From Clostridiaceae bacterium (GTDB lineage: Bacteria > Bacillota > Clostridia > DSM-8532), in the NCBI GenBank assembly GCA_012520615.1, contig JAAYNX010000038.1:1-41240 (forward strand): 41,240 bases of DNA. Reading direction: 5' to 3'. Each line of letters starts with the position of its first letter. The first letter of the stretch is position 1. The notes below the pieces were generated by a model. That model was not told the origin of the DNA, ran no database searches, and saw only the letters and a program-made list of their open reading frames with translations. Both the position numbers and the translations under genes were made by a program. Shown here piece after piece: positions 35,736 through 41,240 of the stretch.

Positions 35736-35790
35736 GTTTCTTCTGGGGTTTAAGAGTAAAATTTTTGAATTATGCATCATCCGTACTTTT

Positions 35791-35814
35791 GCCCCGCCCA
35801 AAAAGCGGGGCTTT
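35791..35814 (+). terminator. Expression-platform hairpin of the cobalamin riboswitch
   Basis: Perfect 7-bp GC stem GCCCCGC / GCGGGGC with loop CCAAAAA and a short T-run (TTT) after it. Probably the regulated terminator; the U-tract is short, so efficiency is uncertain. Confidence 0.7.
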
Positions 35815-35877
35815 GTCATATGGAAGAAACCATACTTTGATTGGAAATATACATAAAAGTGAGAGGAGTCTTCCGAA

Positions 35878-36783
35878 ATGAAGAAAGTTTTATTCGTTTT
35901 TATTGCTATTGCAATCATCTTAACATTTTCATCATGCGGATCACAGCAGAATACTAATGAATCACTGGTTGTTATAGACAGCAGAGGTACAGAGGTTACA
36001 TTTGATAAAACTCCTGAGAAAATAGTCTCATTAATGCCTTCTAATACTGAAATACTATTTGCCTTAGATTGCGGTGATAAACTCATTGCTGTCAGTGATT
36101 ACTGCAATTATCCTCAAGAAACTTCCGATATACCAAAACTACCTTCGGGTGAGCAGCTTAGTATTGAATCAATAATAAGTTTGAGCCCCGATGTTGCCAT
36201 TATCGGAAATATGGCGGCTATGGCGGATCAGGTAAATCAACTGGAACAGGCCGGAGTAAAGGTAATAATTACCGAGGCTAATAACCTTACTGATACCTAT
36301 GGAATTATTGAAATGTTAGGTACGGTTATGGGAAAAGAAAAGGAAGCTGAAAACATCGTAAAAGATATGAAAAACGGCTTTGAAAAAATAAAAAAAGAAG
36401 TTGAGAACAAGGATTCACAAAAGGTATATGTAGAGGTTTCCCCACTTGAATATGGGCTTTGGTCATGCGGAGAAAATACCTTTATTCAGGAGCTTATCAA
36501 CATTGTAGGTGCTAAAAATATATTCGATGATATCGAAGGATGGGCCGCAGTTTCGGAAGAACAGGTCATAGCCCGGAATCCTGACGTTATCCTTACCACA
36601 TCAAGCCCTTTGACTGGTATTGAAGACCCTGTGGGAGAAATTTTATCAAGGGAAAACTGGAGCCAGATTGAAGCGGTTAAAAATAGCAAGGTAGTGATGC
36701 TGGACTCGGATATGATAAGCCGTCCCGGTCCAAGGCTTTTGGATGCGGCTAACGAGCTTGTGAAGGCTATTTATGGTGAATAA
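35878..36783 (+). CDS. btuF: Corrinoid ABC transporter substrate-binding lipoprotein
   Basis: A 301-residue lipoprotein with a signal peptide ending FSSC (lipid-bearing C20) and the class III binding-protein fold: KIVSLMPSNTEILFALDCGDKLIAVS (about 42-67 by region), IISLSPDVAI, and a C-terminal lobe with VMLDSDMISRPGPRL. The family binds B12 or siderophores; the cobalamin riboswitch directly upstream points to corrinoids. GAGAGGAG at 35861-35868 supports the ATG. It heads the operon btuF-btuC-btuD-methyltransferase. Confidence 0.92.
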   Translation: MKKVLFVFIAIAIILTFSSCGSQQNTNESLVVIDSRGTEVTFDKTPEKIVSLMPSNTEILFALDCGDKLIAVSDYCNYPQETSDIPKLPSGEQLSIESIISLSPDVAIIGNMAAMADQVNQLEQAGVKVIITEANNLTDTYGIIEMLGTVMGKEKEAENIVKDMKNGFEKIKKEVENKDSQKVYVEVSPLEYGLWSCGENTFIQELINIVGAKNIFDDIEGWAAVSEEQVIARNPDVILTTSSPLTGIEDPVGEILSRENWSQIEAVKNSKVVMLDSDMISRPGPRLLDAANELVKAIYGE

Positions 36784-36801
36784 AATATAGAAGGATAGAT
36801 T

Positions 36802-37869
36802 ATGATAAAGCCCGCATTAATAAATAAAAACAGTGGAAAACACGGTGCAACCGCGCTTACAGGAGTAATTGGAGCGCTGTTGTTCTTTACTACGTTTTTT
36901 TTCGCTATATCGGTAGGAAGTGTGGGATTTTCCTTTTCTGATACCTTAAGAGTATTGTCCAACTATTTGTTAGGTGTTGGAGATACGAGTGATATTCCGG
37001 AAAATCTAATCACAATAATTATAAATGTCCGTCTTCCCAGAGTTATTCTTGCCGCCTTAGTAGGGGCAGCCCTCTCGCTTTCAGGAGCGGCGATGCAAGG
37101 TCTGCTCAAAAACCCGCTGGCTGACGGTTCTACACTAGGAATTACTTCAGGGGGAGCTCTGGGGGCGGTTATTTCTATTGCCACCGGCTTTAATCTTCCT
37201 TTTTTTCCAAACAGCGGGTTAATACTCATGAGTATTTTGTTCTCATTTTTATCTCTGTTATTAATCCTGACTCTTACCTATAAAATAGATTATAACTTGT
37301 CTAATCAGACTATTATATTGACCGGTGTTATCTTTTCCATGCTTGCAAGCAGCATAACCAGCCTTATTGTATCATTGTCGGGTAATAATCTGAAACAGGT
37401 GGTATTCTGGACTATGGGTTCATTTTCTGGAAGAGGCTGGTCCCACGTTGCCCTTATGATGCCGTTTTTTTTAATAACAGCAACGCCGCTATTATGCTTA
37501 AGCCGTGAGCTGGATGCATTTTCGTTAGGCGAGGAGCAGGCTAAATATATTGGAGTCAGTACTAAAAGGGTTAAGCTCATTATTCTTATCTTAGTGTCGG
37601 TATTAATAGGAGTATCTGTCGCAGTCAGCGGTACTATCGGATTTGTGGGTTTGGTCATTCCGCATATAACAAGGTTTATAACAGGTCCCAACCATAAAAA
37701 ACTGCTTCCGTTTTCTGTTCTTTTTGGTGCGAGTTTTCTCATGGCTACCGACTTATTGTCCCGAACCGTTCTGAGCCCAGCGGAATTGCCTATCGGGGTG
37801 GTTACCTCATTAATCGGAGCATTACTATTTATTTATATTTTCTATAGCAAAACCAGAGCGAAAGGATAG
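36802..37869 (+). CDS. btuC: Corrinoid ABC transporter permease (FecCD family)
   Basis: A 355-residue permease with about ten membrane helices. The family marks are visible: VRLPRVILAALVGAALSLSGAAMQGLLKNPLADG (about 75-108 by region), SGGALGA, and the ATPase-coupling segment VAVSGTIGFVGLVIPHITRF near 275-295. It forms the channel of the BtuCDF-type importer, as a dimer. AAGGA about 8 nt before the ATG; it lies 18 nt after the binding-protein gene. The first 20 residues are a polar, basic cytoplasmic tail. Confidence 0.93.
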   Translation: MIKPALINKNSGKHGATALTGVIGALLFFTTFFFAISVGSVGFSFSDTLRVLSNYLLGVGDTSDIPENLITIIINVRLPRVILAALVGAALSLSGAAMQGLLKNPLADGSTLGITSGGALGAVISIATGFNLPFFPNSGLILMSILFSFLSLLLILTLTYKIDYNLSNQTIILTGVIFSMLASSITSLIVSLSGNNLKQVVFWTMGSFSGRGWSHVALMMPFFLITATPLLCLSRELDAFSLGEEQAKYIGVSTKRVKLIILILVSVLIGVSVAVSGTIGFVGLVIPHITRFITGPNHKKLLPFSVLFGASFLMATDLLSRTVLSPAELPIGVVTSLIGALLFIYIFYSKTRAKG

Positions 37870-37878
37870 AATATTCAT

Positions 37879-38640
37879 ATGCTTGAAGTAGATAGCCTGT
37901 CGGTTAAAATAGGGGAAAGAAAAATTGTGGACAATGTTTCCTTTGTATTAAAGGAACATGATATTTTAATTGTTATGGGCCCCAATGGCGCTGGCAAGAC
38001 CACGCTTTTCAAAGCAATTATGGGTATTATTCCACACGAAGGCAAAGCGTTGCTGGATAAATCTGATATAAAGACTTTCAGTACTAGGGAATTGGCAAAA
38101 AAAATAGGGGTTCTGACCCAAAAACATCAACCTCGGTTTGCCCATTCAGTATATGATGTGGTAAGCCTTGGGCGGTATGCATACCAGAAAGGATTATTTG
38201 CAAGTCTCGATAAAAATGACAAAAAGAAAATAGATGATGCTTTAAAACTGACAGGAATATATGACATTAAAAATCAGTCTGTTTTAACCTTGTCAGGTGG
38301 CGAGCTGCAAAGAACATTTTTGGCTCAGCTTTTTGCTCAGGAGCCTAAGATACTGATTCTGGATGAGCCGACAAATCATTTAGATTTGCAATATCAGATT
38401 GCTATTTTTGATATAATAAGAGAATGGGTGAAACAAGATAACAGAGCGGTAATGGCGGCGGTTCATGACATAAATACGGCTTATTCCTATGGGAACAGAG
38501 CTATTTTGATGAACGAGGGAAAAGTGCATGTACAAGGCTCTGTGGAGCAGGTTTTAGACCGGGAACATTTAAAGGCTGTCTATAAGGTAGATGTGGTAGA
38601 CTGGATGCAAAGCCTTCTAAGATACTGGGATTTGCAATAG
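37879..38640 (+). CDS. btuD: Corrinoid ABC transporter ATPase
   Basis: A 253-residue nucleotide-binding subunit. Walker A GPNGAGKTT (about 34-42), Q-loop near LTQKHQP, signature LSGGELQRTF (about 139-148), Walker B ILILDEPTNHLD and the switch His in AAVHDINTA. It powers import by the preceding permease, 9 nt upstream. The ribosome site is weak (AAGGATAGA overlapping the btuC stop), which suggests translational coupling. Confidence 0.93.
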   Translation: MLEVDSLSVKIGERKIVDNVSFVLKEHDILIVMGPNGAGKTTLFKAIMGIIPHEGKALLDKSDIKTFSTRELAKKIGVLTQKHQPRFAHSVYDVVSLGRYAYQKGLFASLDKNDKKKIDDALKLTGIYDIKNQSVLTLSGGELQRTFLAQLFAQEPKILILDEPTNHLDLQYQIAIFDIIREWVKQDNRAVMAAVHDINTAYSYGNRAILMNEGKVHVQGSVEQVLDREHLKAVYKVDVVDWMQSLLRYWDLQ

Positions 38641-38686
38641 AAGGTATGAGGGACTGCAAAAGCATTGAGGCGGAAAGTGAACTAAT

Positions 38687-39286
38687 ATGGAACATTATTA
38701 TAGTGAAAAACCACAATCAGAAATACGGGAGCATAGATTTAGGTATGAAATCAATGGAAAAGAGCTTGAATTCATATCTGTAAGCGGAGTTTTCGCTTTT
38801 AGCGAAAAGATTGATAAAGCATCGGAACTTCTTATTAAAAGCTTCAGACCATCATGCGCAGGAAATTTTCTTCTTGACCTTGGCTGTGGAATAGGGCCTA
38901 TTTCATTATATATTAAGTCGCGTTACCCACATCTGCAGGTTACTGCCGTTGACATTAATGAACGGGCGGTATTTTACACTGAAAAGAATGCTAGGTTAAA
39001 TGATCTTAGTATAGAAGTTCTTAAAAGTGATCTTTACTCACAGCTTGATGGGCGGCTTTTTGGGGATATATTATCCAATCCACCAATTGCTGCTGGAAAA
39101 GCATTGAACTCACGCCTGATTTATGAAGCAAAAAATCATCTGTTAAAAAACGGAGCTCTTTGGCTTGTGGCATATCATAATAAAGGTGGAGAAACTTTAA
39201 AACGAATTATGAATGAAGCCTTTGGCAATGTAGAGGACATTGAGAAAAAGGGCGGAATTCGGGTTTACAGGTCGATAAATCTTTAA
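38687..39286 (+). CDS. RsmC/YbxB-like class I methyltransferase
   Basis: A 199-residue SAM-dependent methyltransferase of the small MTS domain group. Motif I is LLDLGCGIGPIS (62-73), the acidic VDIN is at 88-91, and the catalytic NPPI (131-134) is typical of enzymes that methylate exocyclic amino groups of guanine in rRNA (RsmC, YbxB). The N-terminal GVFAFSEKIDKASELLI also fits that group. It lies 46 nt after btuD with a weak ribosome site, probably in the same transcript. YbxB homologues are often near rpoB and the str genes, and the str cluster begins 450 nt on. The exact target is not proven. Confidence 0.87.
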   Translation: MEHYYSEKPQSEIREHRFRYEINGKELEFISVSGVFAFSEKIDKASELLIKSFRPSCAGNFLLDLGCGIGPISLYIKSRYPHLQVTAVDINERAVFYTEKNARLNDLSIEVLKSDLYSQLDGRLFGDILSNPPIAAGKALNSRLIYEAKNHLLKNGALWLVAYHNKGGETLKRIMNEAFGNVEDIEKKGGIRVYRSINL

Positions 39287-39290
39287 AATA

Positions 39291-39506
39291 TACTATTTAG
39301 GGAGACCAGGTATTTACTTGGAAGATTTATATGTTAAACCTGAAAAGAGAGGGAAGGGTATAGGAAATATTATACTTTCTTTTCTTGCTAATTTGTGTGT
39401 GGAAAGAAGGTGTGGAAGATTAGAATGGTGGTGCTTGGATTGGAATCAGTCATCAATTGAATTTTATAAGTAAATAGGTGCAGTTCCAATGGATGAATGG
39501 ACAGTC
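39291..39506 (+). pseudogene. Acetyltransferase (GNAT, diamine N-acetyltransferase-like) remnant
   Basis: The plus-strand frame through 39306 reads YLGRPGIYLEDLYVKPEKRG, then KGIGNIILSFLANL, RCGRLEWWCLDWNQSSIEFYK, a TAA stop at 39471-39473, and IGAVPMDEWTV. This is the C-terminal half of a GNAT acetyltransferase of the spermidine/diamine type (the acetyl-CoA loop RGKGIG is intact). The N-terminal half and start codon are missing, and the stop interrupts a conserved stretch. The remnant begins 5 nt after the methyltransferase stop, so a deletion probably removed the front half. 39507-39632 shows nothing else. Confidence 0.85.
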
Positions 39507-39632
39507 CCCTTGTCTATTCCGAAGGGAGATTCTTGCGGCCGCGAAAACAGAATAATGCAACTATAATACCATCAGACAAAAACATACAGATAATAGCCTC
39601 TCAGTACATGGAAATTCGTCAGAAATGTAAGC

Positions 39633-39662
39633 TTGACAATATTAAAGCGCCGGTGATACAAT
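39633..39662 (+). promoter_or_regulatory. Sigma-A promoter of the str ribosomal cluster
   Basis: Perfect TTGACA (39633-39638), 18-bp spacer, TACAAT (39657-39662). It gives a leader of about 75 nt with small hairpins (GAACAT/ATGTTT; TTGTGT/ACACAA). Confidence 0.8.
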
Positions 39663-39744
39663 AATTGAGCGTGTGAACATAGCAGTTCGCATGTTTTTGT
39701 GTTGTGTAAATATTAGAGAGCACACAAGGTCCGGAGGATTTACA

Positions 39745-39987
39745 GTGATTGAATTGCTGAAAACGAAAAGAAAAGTTGTGGGCGTGAAACAGACTAAAAA
39801 GGCAGCGGAACAAGATGAGCTGGAGATGGTTTTTATTGCTTCTGATGCAGATCAAAGAGTTGTTGCACCGATAAAACAGCTTTGTGAGAGTAAGGGCATA
39901 AGTGTTCACACCACAAGCACAATGAAGCAGCTTGGCAAAGCAGCAGGCATTGATGTTGGTGCTGCAATTGCTGGCATATTACGCTAA
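39745..39987 (+). CDS. L7Ae/L30e-family kink-turn RNA-binding protein
   Basis: An 80-residue ribosome-associated protein of the L7Ae family (Bacillus YbxF type) that binds kink-turn RNA. The fold is complete: LLKTKRKVVGVKQTKKA (4-20), VFIASDADQRVVAPIKQLC, and the end GKAAGIDVGAAIAGIL. The GTG at 39745 is chosen because GGAGG (39733-39737) is 7 nt upstream and the family N-terminus begins there; an in-frame GTG at 39673 would add 24 unrelated residues. It is the usual first small gene of the str cluster. Confidence 0.93.
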   Translation: MIELLKTKRKVVGVKQTKKAAEQDELEMVFIASDADQRVVAPIKQLCESKGISVHTTSTMKQLGKAAGIDVGAAIAGILR

Positions 39988-39994
39988 TTGAGAA

Positions 39995-40036
39995 ATTAAC
40001 GTAAACGTTATTAGTAATTAACGTTATAACGTTAAT
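39995..40036. promoter_or_regulatory. Paired palindromes between the L7Ae gene and rpsL
   Basis: A near palindrome ATTAACGTAAACGTTATT (39995-40012) is followed by a perfect 20-bp palindrome ATTAACGTTATAACGTTAAT (40017-40036). The half-site TAACGT/ACGTTA occurs four times in 42 nt, just before the rpsL ribosome site (40052). It may be a protein operator or an RNA hairpin that gates rpsL. Confidence 0.6.
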
Positions 40037-40069
40037 ATAAATAATGAAGTTAAGGAGGTGAAAAGCAGA

Positions 40070-40486
40070 ATGCCAACATTTAACCAGTTGGTCAGAAAGG
40101 GCAGAGAGAAAGTTTTGTACAAATCAAATTCTCCGGCTTTACAGACAAGTATGAATACTTTGAAGAAAAAAGCCACTATATTGAACTCTCCACAGAAGAG
40201 AGGCGTTTGTACAGTAGTTAAAACCGTTACTCCTAAAAAACCTAACTCAGCTCTTCGTAAGGTTGCGAGAGTGCGCCTGACAAACGGTATCGAAGTAACC
40301 GCATATATTCCTGGTATCGGACACAACCTACAGGAACACAGTGTTGTTCTTATTAGAGGTGGTCGTATAAAAGACTTGCCTGGCGTAAGATATCATATTG
40401 TACGCGGTACATTGGATACAGCAGGTGTTACTAACCGCAAACAGAGCCGCTCAAAGTATGGCGCAAAACGCGCTAAGAAAAAGTAG
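40070..40486 (+). CDS. rpsL: 30S ribosomal protein S12
   Basis: A 138-residue decoding-centre protein. It carries the short insertion near residues 23-40 typical of Gram-positive S12 (as in Bacillus, also 138), [11 protein letters not shown] with the Lys whose change gives streptomycin resistance in E. coli, and [25 protein letters not shown] (40052-40060) sets the ATG at 40070; an in-frame GTG at 40058 lies within that site. It is followed by rpsG after a structured 180-nt spacer. Confidence 0.98.
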   Translation: MPTFNQLVRKGREKVLYKSNSPALQTSMNTLKKKATILNSPQKRGVCTVVKTVTPKKPNSALRKVARVRLTNGIEVTAYIPGIGHNLQEHSVVLIRGGRIKDLPGVRYHIVRGTLDTAGVTNRKQSRSKYGAKRAKKK

Positions 40487-40535
40487 AATCTTTGGTTAAG
40501 AGCTACTTTAAAAATTAATAATTTGCAGGACGAAT

Positions 40536-40552
40536 CAACGTGCCAGACGTTG
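40536..40552 (+). promoter_or_regulatory. Hairpin in the rpsL-rpsG spacer
   Basis: CAACGT-gccag-ACGTTG, perfect 6 bp, with a T7 run 10 nt later (40563-40569). Too far from the stem for a standard terminator, but it could cause partial attenuation. Confidence 0.4.
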
Positions 40553-40595
40553 TCAATATATATTTTTTTGATGCGTTTCGCACTGACGAGCCTTA

Positions 40596-40646
40596 GATAA
40601 CTAGGTTCGAGTACCTGTGATACCGGGTGATACACCCGTAGTTATC
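40596..40646 (+). promoter_or_regulatory. Predicted three-way-junction RNA before rpsG
   Basis: P1: GATAACTA (40596-40603) / TAGTTATC (40639-40646), perfect 8 bp. P2: GGT (40604-40606) / ACC (40613-40615). P3: CGGGTG (40624-40629) / CACCCG (40633-40638), perfect 6 bp and abutting P1. The rpsG ribosome site follows within 5 nt. In E. coli S7 binds this intergenic region to control its own synthesis; a similar role here is inference. Confidence 0.6.
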
Positions 40647-40666
40647 ATGCAAAGGAGGGAAGAAAA

Positions 40667-41137
40667 GTGCCAAGAAGAGGACACATTCCAAAAAGAGATG
40701 TTCTGCCGGATCCAATATACAATGATAAGACGGTTTCAAGACTTATTAACAGTATAATGTTGGACGGCAAAAAAGGTATTGCTCAGAAGATTTGTTATGA
40801 TGCCTTTGATATAATCAAGGAAAAGACTGGTAAGAATCCCCTTGAAGTATTTGAAGAAGCTATGAATAACATAATGCCTGTACTCGAGGTTAAAGCCAGA
40901 AGAGTCGGCGGAGCAACCTATCAGGTTCCTATGGAAGTTAGACCTGAAAGAAGGCAAACTCTTGGTTTGCGTTGGCTTACCAGCTATGCTAGGAAAAGAA
41001 GTGAACGCACCATGAAGGAAAGACTTGCCGCAGAAATTATGGACGCAACAAACAACTTGGGTGGAGCCGCTAAGAAAAAGGATGACACCCATAAGATGGC
41101 AGAGGCCAATAAGGCATTTGCACATTACAGGTGGTAA
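40667..41137 (+). CDS. rpsG: 30S ribosomal protein S7
   Basis: A 156-residue head-assembly protein of the small subunit. The start [17 protein letters not shown], the block [20 protein letters not shown] (about 85-104), and the C-terminal [20 protein letters not shown] are typical. The start is GTG at 40667 with AAAGGAGGG at 40651-40659. It is third in the str cluster, ahead of fusA by 50 nt. Confidence 0.98.
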   Translation: MPRRGHIPKRDVLPDPIYNDKTVSRLINSIMLDGKKGIAQKICYDAFDIIKEKTGKNPLEVFEEAMNNIMPVLEVKARRVGGATYQVPMEVRPERRQTLGLRWLTSYARKRSERTMKERLAAEIMDATNNLGGAAKKKDDTHKMAEANKAFAHYRW

Positions 41138-41187
41138 AATTATAAATGTAGCAAACATCGCACTACTACATCGGAAGGAGGGTATCG

Positions 41188-41240
41188 ATGCCCAGAGAAT
41201 ACAGCTTAGAAAACACACGTAACATCGGTATTATGGCACA
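41188..41240 (+). CDS. fusA: Elongation factor G, N-terminal fragment (cut by window end)
   Basis: Seventeen codons read MPREYSLENTRNIGIMA, the standard start of canonical EF-G before its HIDAGKTT loop. GGAAGGAGGG at 41173-41182 is the ribosome site, and the position directly after rpsG is the normal str order. This is the housekeeping EF-G, as opposed to the paralogue at 3642. Confidence 0.95.
   Translation, partial: MPREYSLENTRNIGIMA

Noticed and set aside
35679-36086. 135-codon minus-strand frame across the riboswitch and btuF start
   Set aside because: It covers the riboswitch, its terminator and the binding-protein gene, all better explained on the plus strand.
39673-39744. Upstream GTG start for the L7Ae-like gene
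   Set aside because: It is only about 10 nt after the -10 box and would add residues not seen in the family.

Overview
The window looks like a chromosomal segment of a strictly anaerobic, low-GC Gram-positive bacterium of class Clostridia. Indicators are strong AGGAGG ribosome sites, sigma-A promoters of the TTGACA/TATAAT type, a CtsR-McsA-McsB-ClpC operon, a perfect CIRCE element, a flavodiiron oxygen reductase, a bifunctional AdhE with Rex-like sites, and a Gram-positive-type ribosomal protein S12. The gene content would suit the cellulolytic cluster III clostridia (Ruminiclostridium and relatives), but that placement is inference. I see no rRNA, tRNA, CRISPR array, intact insertion sequence or prophage.

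Left part (1-11.6 kb): an Ohr-type peroxidase, 6-phosphogluconate dehydrogenase, an orphan membrane histidine kinase, and an EF-G paralogue with a Tyr in place of the catalytic His, preceded by a leader that can fold in two exclusive ways. Next come the ctsR-mcsA-mcsB-clpC operon with a textbook CtsR operator on its promoter, and rplM-rpsI behind a candidate L13 leader.

Middle (11.6-24.9 kb): an ArsR-family regulator with two palindromic operators framing its promoter and heading a two-gene ABC exporter; uvrA with a LexA box between -35 and -10; a flavodiiron protein; a WG-repeat lipoprotein; a 107-bp cloverleaf-like element; an HD hydrolase on the minus strand; and a compact operon of an HcyBio (COG1900) protein, a NIL-domain ferredoxin and a COG2122/UPF0280 protein. 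The latter three families are those linked to sulfide-dependent homocysteine synthesis in methanogens. A PUA-less glutamate 5-kinase and HU follow, convergent around one shared terminator.

Right part (25-41.2 kb): an unrecognised 205-aa protein, birA, a disordered basic protein, coaX, groES-groEL under CIRCE, an orotate-PRTase-like protein with a degenerate PRPP loop, a 98-aa internally deleted piece of a Na+-pumping decarboxylase beta subunit, adhE with two Rex-like boxes, and an APH-fold kinase. A cobalamin riboswitch then controls a btuFCD-type corrinoid importer and an RsmC-like methyltransferase. After an acetyltransferase pseudogene comes the str cluster: an L7Ae-like protein, rpsL, rpsG and the first 17 codons of canonical fusA. 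It contains a 20-bp perfect palindrome before rpsL and a predicted three-way-junction RNA between rpsL and rpsG.

The best leads for something little described are the three-gene sulfide/homocysteine operon, the structured RNAs (EF-G-paralogue leader, rpsL-rpsG junction, cloverleaf element) and the mini decarboxylase subunit next to the degenerate PRTase. All RNA structures are read by eye from base complementarity; no folding or database search was run.
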